From the NCBI GenBank assembly GCA_002496565.1, contig DAKJ01000027.1, positions 50,137-114,136 of the forward strand: a stretch of 64,000 bases of DNA, written 5' to 3'. The position numbers were made by a program, and so were the translations under genes. Source of the DNA: Methanosarcina sp. UBA289 (GTDB lineage: Archaea > Halobacteriota > Methanosarcinia > Methanosarcinales > Methanosarcinaceae). Every line of letters starts with the position of its first letter. Position 1 is the stretch's first letter. Shown here in pieces: positions 63,905 to 64,000 of the stretch. Under the pieces are notes generated by a model. It was not told the origin of the DNA. It did not search any database and saw nothing but the letters and a program-made list of their open reading frames with translations.

Positions 63905-64000
63905 AATCAAAAATGCCGAATTTTTATAATTTAGCTCATCTCAAAACTCAAAGTCGCTTTTCTGAATCCAAGATTTCGGGTCGTGTACTTGAGTTATTGA

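Noticed and set aside
1..64000. tRNA, rRNA or intact transposase genes
   Set aside because: Scanned by eye in all gaps; no cloverleaf-like or transposase-like sequence was convincing. A covariance-model scan would be decisive.

Overview
The window reads as a piece of a Methanosarcina-type methanogenic archaeal chromosome. This rests on: AT-rich intergenic DNA (commonly 300-1000 bp) with archaeal TATA boxes; GGAGGTGA-type ribosome binding sites; an FprA F420H2 oxidase; an archaeal D-aminoacyl-tRNA deacylase (DtdA); a MEDS-domain protein typical of methanogens; a bacterial-type LonA, as Methanosarcina carries; and many genes of bacterial flavour. There are no rRNA or tRNA genes, no CRISPR array and no intact transposase. 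The species was not determined.

Layout. 0-10 kb: a ferritin-like gene broken by a 10-bp duplication, an MFS exporter with a UspA protein, a PepD-type dipeptidase, then a leftward run of membrane and envelope genes (CPBP protease, isoprenylcysteine-methyltransferase-like protein, matrixin, YqhA). 10-21.5 kb: a leftward block holding two LURP-one genes and two AI-2E exporters, a sulfatase with its radical-SAM maturase, a DUF1269 protein, a small zinc-ribbon protein and an iron alcohol dehydrogenase. 22-29.6 kb: a rightward block with an esterase, a glycogen-debranching-like enzyme next to a GH130 enzyme, DUF202 and PrsW membrane proteins and a beta-hydroxyacid dehydrogenase. 29.6-36.2 kb: a MEDS protein, a cluster of small DUF2795 genes (one apparently starting at ATC, one a relic), an APC permease and a large cation P-type ATPase. 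36.4-38.9 kb: a 333-bp MITE-like element abutting a truncated LysE pseudogene, then a DrrAB-type ABC exporter. 39.8-46.5 kb: HtpX with PspAB, a PfkB kinase, a VOC protein, DUF3303, and two frame-broken genes. 46.6-56.2 kb: a flavoprotein, a frameshifted secreted or membrane-anchored gene, MarR-LonA, GDYXXLXY-DUF2157, a Cys-rich mini-protein, a DUF3147 pair and dtdA. 56.4-64 kb: a glutamine synthetase family gene, fprA, a second APC permease, an ornithine/DAP-decarboxylase-like enzyme, and a gene-free right end with structured repeats.

Functional themes. Many genes point to envelope and stress homeostasis: UspA, YqhA, AI-2E, LURP-one, HtpX-PspAB, LonA, CPBP, PrsW, FprA and the Cys-rich protein. 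A smaller set handles carbohydrate and sulfate esters. Decay is frequent: at least five genes are frameshifted or truncated, and in one case (ferritin-like) the causal 10-bp duplication is visible.

The least explained signals are non-coding. They are: two copies of a 60-nt block with a perfect 10-bp hairpin at 63.27 and 63.54 kb; a two-hairpin element shared by 51.9 kb and 62.95 kb; and short-period AT-rich tandem arrays, two of which end inside stop codons (AI-2E and PfkB).
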